A stretch of DNA of 64,000 bases, from positions 1 to 64,000 of the forward strand of contig CAVPZG010000004.1 in the NCBI GenBank assembly GCA_963710205.1, written 5' to 3'. This document shows positions 52,833-62,308 of this stretch, in pieces. A program made the position numbers and the translations under genes. This DNA comes from Pacificimonas sp963710205. GTDB taxonomy: Bacteria > Pseudomonadota > Alphaproteobacteria > Sphingomonadales > Sphingomonadaceae. The number at the start of each line of letters is the position of its first letter. Position 1 is the first letter of the stretch. Under the pieces are notes generated by a model. That model saw nothing but the letters and a program-made list of their open reading frames with translations, searched no databases and was not told where the DNA came from.

Positions 52833-55400
52833 CTAGAGCGCGCATTCTCCATCAGGGGCGCCCTCGACCAGTTCGACGTCGGAAATCGATATTGAGAAGG
52901 CACCATTGCTCTCGATGACGAAGGGCGAGGTGAGGCGGCCCATGTCGACGCCCGCCTCGGCGAGGCAGGGAAGTTTGAGGCTGGCCGTCTGCCAGTCTCC
53001 AGCCGCGGCGGCGGTCATGGCCTGCGTGATGTCGATCGTGCCGTCGCAGGGCTCCTCGTCGATGCACATGCCGCCCAGCGTGACCTTTCCGGCGGGTGCG
53101 GCCTCGACCTTGTACTGGAAGCTGAGCGCCATGTCGCCATTCGCCTGACGGCTGAGATCGACGGGCTTGGCGGCAAGCGCGAAGCTGGCAGGGCCAGTCC
53201 ATGTAAGCGTCCGCATATCCTCCTGCGCGGCGCGGTCGGCGGCAGTGACGGTGAGTTTCTGTCCGAGCGATTTGCCGCGCCCGTCCGTGAGGATGCGCGG
53301 CCCCTGATCGTCGCTGACAGTCATGGTCCAAGGGGACTGCGCGACGCCCGCCATCATCAGTTTGGACACATCGCCCGTGGTTGCGCCCGCAAGGCTTTCA
53401 TCCTCCGGCAGCGCCGCCAGCTCGCCGGGCCCGCCCACATAGGTCAGGCCATAGCCATAGCCGAAGAGCGCGTCATAATCCTCCTGATTTCCGGCGCGCG
53501 GGCGATTGACCGCCGTGTCGGAGGAGGATTTCGGCCAGCTGAAGGACAGGCGGCCCCTGAAGTCGTGGGGAGCCTTGCCGGACGCATCGGCGACGAGAAC
53601 GTCGGCCACACCTTCGCCGGCGGTTCCCGGCAGCCAGGCCGCGACGAAGGCATCGGAAGCGTTGAGTTCGGGGTTCACCCACATCGGACGGCCCGACAGG
53701 AATACGGAGACGGTGGGAATACCAGCCGCCTTCAGCTTCCTCAGCGTTTCCAGTGGCCCCGTCGGTTCGAAATCGACGTGCGGCCGATCGCCCTGGAATT
53801 CCGCATAGGGATCCTCGCCGAAAACGACGATGGCGACGTCGGGCTTGCCGGTCACGCTGCCATCCCTGCTCAGCGTTGCCGTGCCGCCCGCAGCGGTAAT
53901 GGCGGCATTCAGACCGGCATAGATGGAGGTGCCACCGGGGAAGTCGCTGTTCTTGTTCCCCGTGCCCTGCCAGCTGAGCGTCCAGCCGCCGGACTGCTTG
54001 CCGATATCGTCCGCGCCGTCGCCGGTGACGAGGACGTTCGCGCCGGGTTTGATGGGAAGCACGCTGCCGTTATTCTTCAAAAGGACAAGCGACTGGCGGA
54101 CGGCGCGGCGGGCGACCTCTCGGTGCTTCGCCTCGCCCAGTTTGTCCCAGTCACCGGCATATTCGCGTTTGGAGGGCAGACCGGCCTCGAACAGGCCGGA
54201 GCGCAGTTTGACGCGCAGGATGCGTGCAACCGCCTCGTCCAGGCGCTCCATGGTGATCTCGCCGGATTTCACCTGCGCCAGCGTATTGACGTAAAGCTCC
54301 TTCCAGCTGTCGGGCGCCATGAACATGTCGAGGCCAGCGTTGAATGACGCGGCGCAGCTGGTGGGGGTGCAGCCTTCGACCTGGCCATGACCGTTCCAGT
54401 CGCCGACGACAAAGCCGTCGAAACCCATACGGCCGCGCAGCACGTCTGTGAGGAGCGGTTTGAAGCCATGCATTTTCTGACCATGCCAGCTGTTGTAACT
54501 GGCCATCACGACCTGAACGCCGGCGTTGATGGCGGGGACGTAACCGGCCGCCTGCAGGTCGCGCAGGTCGGCCTCCGTCATCTGGTTGTCGCCCTGATCC
54601 TTGCCCGCAATGGTGCCGCCGTCGCCGACGAAATGCTTGACGGTGGCGATCAGTTGACCGCCCTTCAGGAAGCCGTCCTCGTTCCATTTCCCCTGGATGC
54701 CCTCGACCAGTTTGGGGGCGTAGGCGGCGACGATGGCGGGGTCTTCGGAATAGCTTTCATAGGTGCGGCCCCAACGGTCGTCGCGGACGACGGCGATGGT
54801 GGGGGCAAAGGTCCAGTCCTGCCCGGTGATGCGGATTTCCTCCGCCGTCACATGGCCGATCTCGCGCATCAGGTCGGGATCGTTCGCCGCGCCGAGGCCG
54901 ATATTGTGCGGGAAGACGGTCGCACCGACGATATTGTTGTGGCCGTGCACCGCGTCCGTGCCCCAAAGCGCGGGAATGCCGACGCCGCCGTCCGATGTGT
55001 CGGTGGACGCGGTCCAGAATTCGTCGGCAAGCGCCAGCCAGGCCTGCGGCGTGGTGCGGTTGTCACCGCCGGGCGCGGAGTTGCCGCCATTCAGGACGGA
55101 GCCGAGATTATAGTCGCGCACCTCGGCGGGTGTTACGCTGCCGATATCGGCCTGAATGATCTGGCCGACCTTTTCCTCCACCGTCATGCGCGAGATGAGA
55201 TCGGCGATGCGCGCCTCGATCACGGTATCGACCGGAATGGGCGACTTTGCTTCGGGCCACAGTTCGGGATGGATGACACCGGGTTCGTCATCGACGGCCG
55301 CCACGGTCTGTGCGGTTGCCGTCTCGTCGCTGCAGCTGGCGAGCAGGACAGACAAGGTTGTCATGCTGGCAATGGCAGCGGCGCGTGTGAATGTCGTCAT
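52833..55400 (-). CDS. GH3 beta-glucosidase-type hydrolase, lipoprotein
   Basis: The 855-residue protein has a lipobox (LLASCSD). The GH3 domain reads LISRMTVEEKVGQIIQADIG (in pieces), then GTDAVHGHNNIVGATVFPHNIGLGA (in pieces), KHFVGDGGT, and the catalytic Asp in VVGDWNGHGQ. It continues with SVFLSGRPMW and SFSWPKS, and a C-terminal beta-sandwich (about residues 690-855) as in exo-1,3/1,4-beta-glucan hydrolases. The start is set at 55400, past a longer frame without family sequence. It is the last gene of the epimerase-halogenase unit. Confidence 0.9.
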   Translation of the reverse strand: MTTFTRAAAIASMTTLSVLLASCSDETATAQTVAAVDDEPGVIHPELWPEAKSPIPVDTVIEARIADLISRMTVEEKVGQIIQADIGSVTPAEVRDYNLGSVLNGGNSAPGGDNRTTPQAWLALADEFWTASTDTSDGGVGIPALWGTDAVHGHNNIVGATVFPHNIGLGAANDPDLMREIGHVTAEEIRITGQDWTFAPTIAVVRDDRWGRTYESYSEDPAIVAAYAPKLVEGIQGKWNEDGFLKGGQLIATVKHFVGDGGTIAGKDQGDNQMTEADLRDLQAAGYVPAINAGVQVVMASYNSWHGQKMHGFKPLLTDVLRGRMGFDGFVVGDWNGHGQVEGCTPTSCAASFNAGLDMFMAPDSWKELYVNTLAQVKSGEITMERLDEAVARILRVKLRSGLFEAGLPSKREYAGDWDKLGEAKHREVARRAVRQSLVLLKNNGSVLPIKPGANVLVTGDGADDIGKQSGGWTLSWQGTGNKNSDFPGGTSIYAGLNAAITAAGGTATLSRDGSVTGKPDVAIVVFGEDPYAEFQGDRPHVDFEPTGPLETLRKLKAAGIPTVSVFLSGRPMWVNPELNASDAFVAAWLPGTAGEGVADVLVADASGKAPHDFRGRLSFSWPKSSSDTAVNRPRAGNQEDYDALFGYGYGLTYVGGPGELAALPEDESLAGATTGDVSKLMMAGVAQSPWTMTVSDDQGPRILTDGRGKSLGQKLTVTAADRAAQEDMRTLTWTGPASFALAAKPVDLSRQANGDMALSFQYKVEAAPAGKVTLGGMCIDEEPCDGTIDITQAMTAAAAGDWQTASLKLPCLAEAGVDMGRLTSPFVIESNGAFSISISDVELVEGAPDGECAL

Positions 55401-55470
55401 ATGGAATCTCCCCGGAATTATGATCTTGTAACGGAGAGGCTGCGGCAGGCCAAGAGCGGGAATGTGGCCA

Positions 55471-56988
55471 CTAGCTTTCCGCCGCGCAGTGCCGATCAAT
55501 GAAGTCCTGGTGCCGCGGCATGCGGTCGGCGGAATTGGCGACGACGCTTCTTAGCTGAAGGAGGCGCGATTTCAGTTCGTCCCCGTCCAGGATATCGGCG
55601 AAGGGATGATGCCGCGCGGCCGTGACGCCCTGGCCGTGCATGACGGCGAACCAACTGGTTTCGTTGAACAGCTCGTTGTCGTGGCGGTGGATGCGGGCGT
55701 TCTCACGGTAAAAGTCGAGCTTTTCCGTGAGCGTGTCCGGAACGGACATTTCGCGGCAGTAATTCCAGAACTCGGAATCCGCGCGCTCCGTCGCCTTGTA
55801 GTGGAGGATCAGGAAGTCGCGGATGCGCTCATATTCATGGCCGACGCGGTCGTTATAATGATCGATGTCGGCCTCCGCGAAATGGCGGTCGGGAAAGACG
55901 CTCATCAGGCGCGAGATTCCCGACTGGATGAGGTGGATGCTGGTGGATTCCAGGGGCTCCATGAAGCCCGCCGCAAGCCCGATCGAGACGACGTTCCTGT
56001 TCCAGAATTTCTTTCGGCGCCCGGTGAGGAAACGCAAGCGGTTGGGATCGCTGGCAGCGGGCGCGTCGAGACCTGATTTCAGCGTTTCGAGCGCATCGTC
56101 GTCGGATTTGAAAGCGCTGGCATAGACATGGCCGTTGCCGGTCCGGTGCTGCAGCGGGATGCGCCATTGCCAGCCGACATCCCTTGCCGTGGCGCGGGTA
56201 TAGGGCAGCGGGTCGGCGACCTTTTCGCAGGCCATGGCGATGGCGCGGTCGCAGGGCAGCCATTTCGACCAGTCCTCATATCCGGTTTGGAGCGCGCCCT
56301 CGATCAGGAGGCCGCGAAAACCCGAGCAGTCGATGAAGAGATCGCCGGAGATGGCCTCGCCCGAGTCGAGCGTGACGCTCTCCACAAAGCCGGTTTCACC
56401 ATGCTGCTGAACGGAGGCGATCCTGCCCTCCGTGCGTGTGACGCCGCGAGCCTCGGCAAATTCGCGCAGATATTTCGCATAAAGGCCCGCATCGAAATGG
56501 AAGGCGTAGTTGATGCCGGACAGGGGCGAGCCCTTGATGTTTTCGGGGCGCTGGAACTTGCCCTGATGCGCGGCGACGATCTGCAGGCAATATTCGCCAA
56601 TGTCCGCGGTCTCGCCCAGTGTCCGCGCGCGAAGCCAGTGATGGTGGAAATTCACGCCGTCCATGGCGATGCCATATTCGCCGAAGGGGTGGATGTAGCG
56701 GTCGCCTTTCCTCGCCCAGTCGACAAATTCGATGCCGAGCTTGAACGTGCCCTTCGTGCGGCGGACGAAATCGTCCTCGTCCAGGCCGAGCATGGTGTTG
56801 AAGATCTGGATCTGCGGAATGGTCGCCTCGCCGACGCCGACAGTGCCAATGGCTTCGGATTCTATCAGCCGGACGCCCGTGTAGCCGCGCAGCAGGCGGG
56901 CGAACGCGGCGGCGGTCATCCAGCCGGCCGTGCCGCCACCCACGATGACGATCTGGCGGATGCGGCGGTCCTCTGCGGAAGTGGTCAT
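55471..56988 (-). CDS. Flavin-dependent tryptophan-halogenase-family protein (copy 1)
   Basis: The 505-residue protein has the FAD motif GGGTAG (17-22), GVGEATIP (51-58), the catalytic-type Lys83 in GTFKLGIEF, DCSGFRGLLIEG, the family WxWxIP motif in GWQWRIPLQHRTGNGHVYAS, and GFMEPLESTS. These are all the residues expected for a flavin-dependent halogenase. Related proteins from Brevundimonas (BrvH) and Xanthomonas campestris brominate free indole in vitro and lie beside TBDR genes. The natural substrate is unknown. It overlaps copy 2 by ATGA and lies 70 bases from the downstream GH3 gene. Confidence 0.9.
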   Translation of the reverse strand: MTTSAEDRRIRQIVIVGGGTAGWMTAAAFARLLRGYTGVRLIESEAIGTVGVGEATIPQIQIFNTMLGLDEDDFVRRTKGTFKLGIEFVDWARKGDRYIHPFGEYGIAMDGVNFHHHWLRARTLGETADIGEYCLQIVAAHQGKFQRPENIKGSPLSGINYAFHFDAGLYAKYLREFAEARGVTRTEGRIASVQQHGETGFVESVTLDSGEAISGDLFIDCSGFRGLLIEGALQTGYEDWSKWLPCDRAIAMACEKVADPLPYTRATARDVGWQWRIPLQHRTGNGHVYASAFKSDDDALETLKSGLDAPAASDPNRLRFLTGRRKKFWNRNVVSIGLAAGFMEPLESTSIHLIQSGISRLMSVFPDRHFAEADIDHYNDRVGHEYERIRDFLILHYKATERADSEFWNYCREMSVPDTLTEKLDFYRENARIHRHDNELFNETSWFAVMHGQGVTAARHHPFADILDGDELKSRLLQLRSVVANSADRMPRHQDFIDRHCAAES

Positions 56989-58493
56989 GCGGGGCAGAAC
57001 TTTCTGAGATAGTCGTCGTGCGTGGGCATCTGCTCCGTCGCCCGTGCCATGGCGGCGCGCATGGAGGCGAGGCTTTCGGCGATGCGGTCCGGCGGCATGG
57101 CGGCGACGATGGGGTCGTAGCGGGCGGGGACGATGCCCTGTCCGAGGAAGACCGCGACCCAGCTGGTAATGGTGAAGAGGTCGCCGTCATAGCGGAAGAA
57201 GCGGCCGCAATTCCGGAACAGCTCGATCTTGCGGGTCAGGCTGTCCGGGATGGACATGGTGCGGACATGATTCCAGAATTCGGAATCATCGCGGCTGGTG
57301 GCATGGTAATGGAGGATGAGGAAATCGCGGACCTGCGCGAATTCCGTGTCCATCAGGCGGTTATATTCGTCCCGGTCGACAGCGTTCATGCTGCGGTCGG
57401 GAAACAGGCCGATGAGGCGGCTGATGCCCGCCTGAATGAGATAGATGCTGGTGGATTCCAGCGGTTCGAGGAACCCGCCCGACAGACCGAGCGCGACGCA
57501 GTTCTTCTCCCACAGGCGCTGGCGCTTGCCAGTGGTGAAGCGCAGCTGGCGGGGATCGGCGAGCGGCCTGCCATCGAGATTTGCCAGCAGGACTTCGCGC
57601 GCCTCGTCATCGGTCGTGAACGTGCTGGCATAGACATGGCCGTTGCCGGTGCGCTTCTGGGTTGGGATTTTCCATTGCCATCCCGCGCCGCGCGCGGTGG
57701 CGCGCGTGTAGGGCGGTGTGGGGCCTACGCTTTCCGAGGGCACGGCCAGCGCGCTGTCGCAGGGCAGCCAGTGCGACCAGTCCTCGTAACCCACATCCAG
57801 CGTGTCACCGATGAGGAGCGCGCGGAAACCCGAGCAGTCGATGAAGAGGTCGCCGCTGACGGACGCACCATTTTCAAGCGTGACGGCAGTGATGAAGCCG
57901 GACCCCGCGTCCCGCTGCACGGAAACGACCCTGCCCTCAGTGCGCCTGACGCCGTTCCGCTCGGCATAGGCGCGCAGATAGGCGGCATATTTCGTCGCGT
58001 CGAAATGATAGGCATAGCCGATCTGCGAGAGAATATTCCGCGGGTTTGGCGCGGGGTGCGCGAATTTGTCCGCCTTCGCCGCCACGGCGCTGAGCGCATA
58101 GTTCTGAATCGGGGTTTTATCGCCCATCGCGGCCAGCCGCAGGCTGTATTGATGAAAGGCGATGCCGTCCATGTCGACCCCGTGATTGCCGAACGGGTGA
58201 AGGTAGCAGTCACCCTTGCGGCCCCAGTCGACAAACTCGATTCCGAGTTTGAAGGTGCCATCGGTTCTGGCCATGAAATCCGCTTCGTCGAGGCCGAGCA
58301 TGGCGTTGAACTGGGCGATGTTGGGAATGGTCGCCTCCCCCACGCCGACGGTGCCGATGGCGTCGGATTCAACCAGCTCGATTTCGACCGATGTGCCGCC
58401 GAACATGCGGGAAAGCGCGGCTGCGGCCATCCACCCCGCCGTGCCGCCGCCGACGATGGCGATCCTGCGGACGGCGTTTTCCCGCACGGTCAT
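56985..58493 (-). CDS. Flavin-dependent tryptophan-halogenase-family protein (copy 2)
   Basis: The 502-residue paralogue has GGGTAG (15-20), GVGEATIP, Lys82 in GTFKLGIEF, DCSGFRALLIGD, GWQWKIPTQKRTGNGHVYAS and GFLEPLESTS. The start is the ATG at 58493 because sequence upstream is unlike the family. Both boundaries overlap neighbouring genes by 4 bases, so expression is coupled. Roughly half its residues match copy 1 by eye, so these are old duplicates, not recent ones. Confidence 0.9.
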   Translation of the reverse strand: MTVRENAVRRIAIVGGGTAGWMAAAALSRMFGGTSVEIELVESDAIGTVGVGEATIPNIAQFNAMLGLDEADFMARTDGTFKLGIEFVDWGRKGDCYLHPFGNHGVDMDGIAFHQYSLRLAAMGDKTPIQNYALSAVAAKADKFAHPAPNPRNILSQIGYAYHFDATKYAAYLRAYAERNGVRRTEGRVVSVQRDAGSGFITAVTLENGASVSGDLFIDCSGFRALLIGDTLDVGYEDWSHWLPCDSALAVPSESVGPTPPYTRATARGAGWQWKIPTQKRTGNGHVYASTFTTDDEAREVLLANLDGRPLADPRQLRFTTGKRQRLWEKNCVALGLSGGFLEPLESTSIYLIQAGISRLIGLFPDRSMNAVDRDEYNRLMDTEFAQVRDFLILHYHATSRDDSEFWNHVRTMSIPDSLTRKIELFRNCGRFFRYDGDLFTITSWVAVFLGQGIVPARYDPIVAAMPPDRIAESLASMRAAMARATEQMPTHDDYLRKFCPA

Positions 58494-59732
58494 GCCTTCG
58501 CCCTTTCCACGGCCTGCGCGTGGGTCGGCAGACTGGCGGCGACGCGGCCAAGCGCGTCGTGCAGGGTCAGCGCCTTTTGCCGAAGCTGGGCCGCATCGCG
58601 CAGGCTGGCGAGCGCGCCGGGATGTTGAGGGACAATGCCGCGCGCGAGGAGGCGCGTCACCCATTCGGTCTGATCCGCGCGCTCGCCGTCATGCGTGACG
58701 AGACGCGCGGTGCCGCGAAAAGTGCGGACCTTATGGGCAAGCGTTTCGGGCATGGCGCCTTCCTCTGCGTGCCGCAGGGCTTCGAAGTCGAGAGCGCGGC
58801 TCCACTCGTTTGTGGTCATCCGGTTATATTCGCCGGCCTCCGGAATGTCGTCCGTGTCACCGGGCCAGAGGGTCAGGAGATGGTAGAGCGCGGACTGTGT
58901 CAGGTCGAGATCGGCACTGGCATGCGGTCCGGGATGACCCGCCGCGCGGCCCATGCAGATCCTGTTGCCTGTCCACGGCCGCTTGTGATGGCCGACGCGC
59001 ATGGGTGAGTCGGTGATCGTGCTTTCGATCGTCTCGCCCTGCAGCGGCGCGGCGCGGCGGTTTGCGGACAGGATTGTATAGGGCGGCGGGCTGGTGGACG
59101 TATTTGCTGCATAGGTCGCACTTGCCGCGGGGATATATGCCGACCAGTCCTGCCAGTCCTGAGTGTCGTCACCGACCGTATCGACGATAAGGTCCGCGTC
59201 CGCCGGGGGCAGGGGTTTGCGCCGCGCCAAGCGCCACTGCCCGTGCCTTCAACAGGTCCGTATAGGCCGCCGTTTCGAGGTGATAGCCATAATCCATACC
59301 GGCCAGCGGTGACTGCGGGTCATTGTCAGGCGGTGCGAAGCGGCCCGCCTGCGCCGCGCGGGCGGCAATGCTGAATTCGGCGAGGGGCGGCATCTCGCCT
59401 GCCGCGCGCATGTGCGTCCAGTGGTGGTGGAAGCTGATGCCGTCGATCTTTCGGCCCAGCGCGCCGAAGGGTTCGAAACCCGCGCCGTCCGTCAGCGTGC
59501 CGAGGCGGTAGGTCGCCTTCGCGTCCCGGAACAGGTCGGCCTCGGCAAGACCGATCATGGCATGGAAGCGGCGCAGCGCGGGCAGGGTGACGAGGACGGG
59601 AGCCTCGTCCTGATCGCGCGGTGTGACGGTTATCGCGCAGCCGCGGCCTTTCAGTCCTGCCGCAAGACCGGCGGCGATCATCCAGGCGTCGGGGCCAGCG
59701 CCTATGATGGAGACGGTGCGGGGCGGGCTCAT
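58490..59732 (-). pseudogene. Degenerate halogenase-like protein, frameshifted (copy 3)
   Basis: The first frame reads SIIGAGPDAWMIAAGLA, then GISFHHHWTHMRAAGEMPP, and ends in an odd tail after VALGAAQ. A second frame from about 59230 continues to ICMGRAAGHPGPHASADLDLTQSALYHLL and then to the family C-terminus. Deleting one base from the five-base run at 59205-59209 joins them into about 413 residues. Even joined, it lacks GVGEATIP, has Arg76 where the others have the catalytic Lys, lacks WxWxIP and DCSGF, and GFLEPLEST is GHPGPHASA. It is not expected to halogenate. It may be a partner subunit or simply decaying. Overlaps with both neighbours are 4 bases. Confidence 0.8.
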
Positions 59733-61246
59733 GCGCCCGCCGCCGCGTTTTTGGCGATCCAGTCCGCATGGCTGGGCATGTTGGCTGCGGCCTTTGCCGT
59801 CATCTCCCGCAGGCGGGCGAGGTGCGCGCCGAGTTCCGCCTGCGGCAGCGTATCCGCGTGCGGCGAATGCCGCTCCGGAATGATGCCCTGGCCGAGATAT
59901 ACGGCGAGCCAGCTGGCCTCAAGAAACAGCCCATCCTTATATTTCACGACGTGGCCCGTTCTGCGGAACAGGTCCATTTTCGCCTTGAGAGAGTCCGGCA
60001 CCTTCATCGTCCGGCAGCGGTCCCAGAAGGGCGTGTCGCCGCGTTCCGTCGCGTGATAATGCAGGATCAGGAAGTCGCGCACGCGCTCAAACTCCAGGTC
60101 CATCAGCCGGTTATATTCCGCGCGGGGAACGGGATCGTCGGCATGTTCGGGCAGCAGCTCTATGAAGTTCGTGATGGCCTGCTGGATCAGGTAGATGCTG
60201 GTGGATTCAAGCGGTTCGAGAAATCCGCCCGACAGGCCGACGGCGACGACGTTGCGGTTCCAGTTCAGCTTGCGCTGCCCGGTGACGAAACGCAGCAGGC
60301 GCGGATCGGCCTCGGGTTCGCCTTCCAGATTTGCGAGCAATGTCGCTGTGGCTTCGTCGTCGCTGATGTGCGCGGACGAATAGACATGACCATTGCCCGT
60401 GCGGTGCTGCAGCGGGATGCGCCACTGCCACCCGGCATCGCGTGCGGTCGCGCGCGTGTAGGGCGCGAAATCCCCGCCCTTCGCACAGGGGACGGCCACT
60501 GCGCGGTCGCAGGGCAGCCATTCGGTCCATTCATGATAGCCCGTTTCAAGCTCACCCTCGATCAGGAGGCCGCGAAAGCCGGAACAGTCGATGAAGAAGT
60601 CGCCAGCGATGCTGCCACCATTTTCGAGCGTGATGGCGGCGATCAGGCCGGTCTCTCCATCCCGCTGGACGCTGACGATCCTGCCCTCCTGCCGCACGAC
60701 GCCGCGTGCCTCTGAGAATGTACGAAGGAATTTCGCATACAGGCTGGCGTCGAACTGGAACGCGTAATTGTAGGTCGAATAGATGGATTCGGGATTTTGC
60801 GAGGGCGGCATGAACCTGCCCGCTGCCGCAGCGACGACGGGCAGCGAATAGTCGCCGATCGGGTGCGCATCGCCGCCCCTTCGTGCCCGCAGCCAATGGT
60901 GGTGGAAGGCCGTGCCCGCCATGTCGTGGCCGAACGCGCCGAAGGGATGGAGGTAACGCTCGCCCTTCACCCGCCAGTCAACGAATTCGATGCCGAGCTT
61001 TATGGTGGCCTGCGTGGCGCGCATGAACTCGGCTTCGTCAATGCCGATGCGGCTGTTGAAATTGCGGATGTGCGGCAGCGTCGCCTCTCCTACGCCAACC
61101 GTGCCGATCGCCTCCGACTCGATAAGGGTGATGTCGAGCCGCTTTCCCATTAGCGCGCCGAGGCCCGCCGCCATCATCCAGCCCGCAGTGCCGCCGCCGA
61201 CGATGACGATGCGGCGTCGTACCTGATTATGCGCGTCAGTCCCCAT
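59729..61246 (-). CDS. Flavin-dependent tryptophan-halogenase-family protein (copy 4)
   Basis: The 505-residue protein has GGGTAG (17-22), GVGEATLP (51-58), Lys83 in ATIKLGIEF, DCSGFRGLLIEG, GWQWRIPLQHRTGNGHVYSS and GFLEPLESTS. The ATG at 61246 gives a normal length; the frame is open further upstream inside the epimerase gene. Its start overlaps the end of the epimerase gene by 11 bases, and its stop overlaps copy 3 by 4. The order in the transcript is epimerase, copy 4, copy 3, copy 2, copy 1, GH3. Confidence 0.9.
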   Translation of the reverse strand: MGTDAHNQVRRRIVIVGGGTAGWMMAAGLGALMGKRLDITLIESEAIGTVGVGEATLPHIRNFNSRIGIDEAEFMRATQATIKLGIEFVDWRVKGERYLHPFGAFGHDMAGTAFHHHWLRARRGGDAHPIGDYSLPVVAAAAGRFMPPSQNPESIYSTYNYAFQFDASLYAKFLRTFSEARGVVRQEGRIVSVQRDGETGLIAAITLENGGSIAGDFFIDCSGFRGLLIEGELETGYHEWTEWLPCDRAVAVPCAKGGDFAPYTRATARDAGWQWRIPLQHRTGNGHVYSSAHISDDEATATLLANLEGEPEADPRLLRFVTGQRKLNWNRNVVAVGLSGGFLEPLESTSIYLIQQAITNFIELLPEHADDPVPRAEYNRLMDLEFERVRDFLILHYHATERGDTPFWDRCRTMKVPDSLKAKMDLFRRTGHVVKYKDGLFLEASWLAVYLGQGIIPERHSPHADTLPQAELGAHLARLREMTAKAAANMPSHADWIAKNAAAGA

Positions 61247-62141
61247 GCCCGCCCTTCTGGCGCGGCGCGGCGTCGTCGTCCATGATGGTGAAGGTCGCAC
61301 TCGCCATCCAGCGTTCGCCGGGCGCGACGGTCTGCATGGGGCTGAGGCCGGTATGGTTCATGTTGAGCGCATTGTTCACATGGCTGACCGGCTCGAAACA
61401 AAAGGCGTCGCCGCCGGGCGGGATATAAACCACGGCTGTGCCGAGCGGCGTGGTTGCGGCGATATCGAGACCGTGCGGCTTCCCGGCCCAGCGGATGCGC
61501 GCCGTGCCGTCCCAGCCGTCATAGCAATGGTCGAGATCGCAGCCCGCAATGGCGCGCCCGCCGGCAAAGTCGGCGAGAGCCGCCGGCGGAGCGGGTTCGG
61601 CGGGAAGGCCGTCCGCATCCTTTTGCCAGACATTCCGGGCGTTGAAATCGAGCGCGGCGCCCGCCGCCTGGAAATAGGGATGGAAGCCGCCGCCCATGGG
61701 CACGGCGATATCGGCGAGATTCCGGACCTGAAGGGAAAGCGTCAGCCGCGCCGTCTCAAGATGGATGCGGTAAAGCGCGGCGAAGGCGAAGGGCCAGCGG
61801 TCGTCCGGATCGTGCGCAAGGCCAAGCGTGAGGCGGCCATCCTCCTGCGCCTCGACAGACCAGGCGCTTTCAAAGCCCGTACCATGCAGGGCGTGCGGTT
61901 CGGGAGGGAAGTTGGCGCGCAGTCGGTGGCGTTTTCCGGCCCAGTGGAATTCGGCATCGCCGATGCGGTTGGAGAAGGGCAGGAGCGGGAAGGCGGCCAT
62001 GCCGAAAGGGTCCGCGCGCTCGATGGCCGCAGGGCTGGCGGTACGGAATATCTGCTGCTTCCCGGCGGTCCAGGACGAGAGGCTGCCGCCTATGTCCGGA
62101 TGGACGGTGCAGCGCGCCGCGCCGCGCCTCAGTTCGATCAT
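61236..62141 (-). CDS. Aldose 1-epimerase family protein
   Basis: The 301-residue protein interconverts anomers of an aldose. Family features are PFSNRIGDAEFHWAG (Arg of the sugar pocket), HALHGTGF (first catalytic His pair), GGFHPYFQ (second His), and the Asp in AGCDLDHCYDG, with EPVSHVNNALN and GERW near the end. No signal peptide is seen, so it is cytoplasmic. It is the first gene of the halogenase operon, and an operator-like site lies 74 bases upstream of its start. It probably handles sugar released by the GH3 enzymes. Confidence 0.87.
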   Translation of the reverse strand: MIELRRGAARCTVHPDIGGSLSSWTAGKQQIFRTASPAAIERADPFGMAAFPLLPFSNRIGDAEFHWAGKRHRLRANFPPEPHALHGTGFESAWSVEAQEDGRLTLGLAHDPDDRWPFAFAALYRIHLETARLTLSLQVRNLADIAVPMGGGFHPYFQAAGAALDFNARNVWQKDADGLPAEPAPPAALADFAGGRAIAGCDLDHCYDGWDGTARIRWAGKPHGLDIAATTPLGTAVVYIPPGGDAFCFEPVSHVNNALNMNHTGLSPMQTVAPGERWMASATFTIMDDDAAPRQKGGHGD

Positions 62142-62214
62142 GGAAGATCCCCTGTCATGGCGATGGCCATGTCGATACCGGCGCGGTGCTGCACGGACCT
62201 CTCCCCCCTGATTT

Positions 62215-62228
62215 GTCCATCGTTGTCA
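62215..62228. promoter_or_regulatory. LacI-type operator upstream of the epimerase-halogenase operon
   Basis: GTCCATCGTTGTCA, identical in all 14 bases to the site at 45340-45353. It lies in the divergent region between the epimerase gene and the DUF454 gene. Confidence 0.55.
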
Positions 62229-62308
62229 CCTGCATAGGCAATGCGGCGGCGGCTTGTAAATCCATGCGTGGCTATCGCGCGCGCCGGGCTTCTGGCAGAG
62301 CATCCCGC

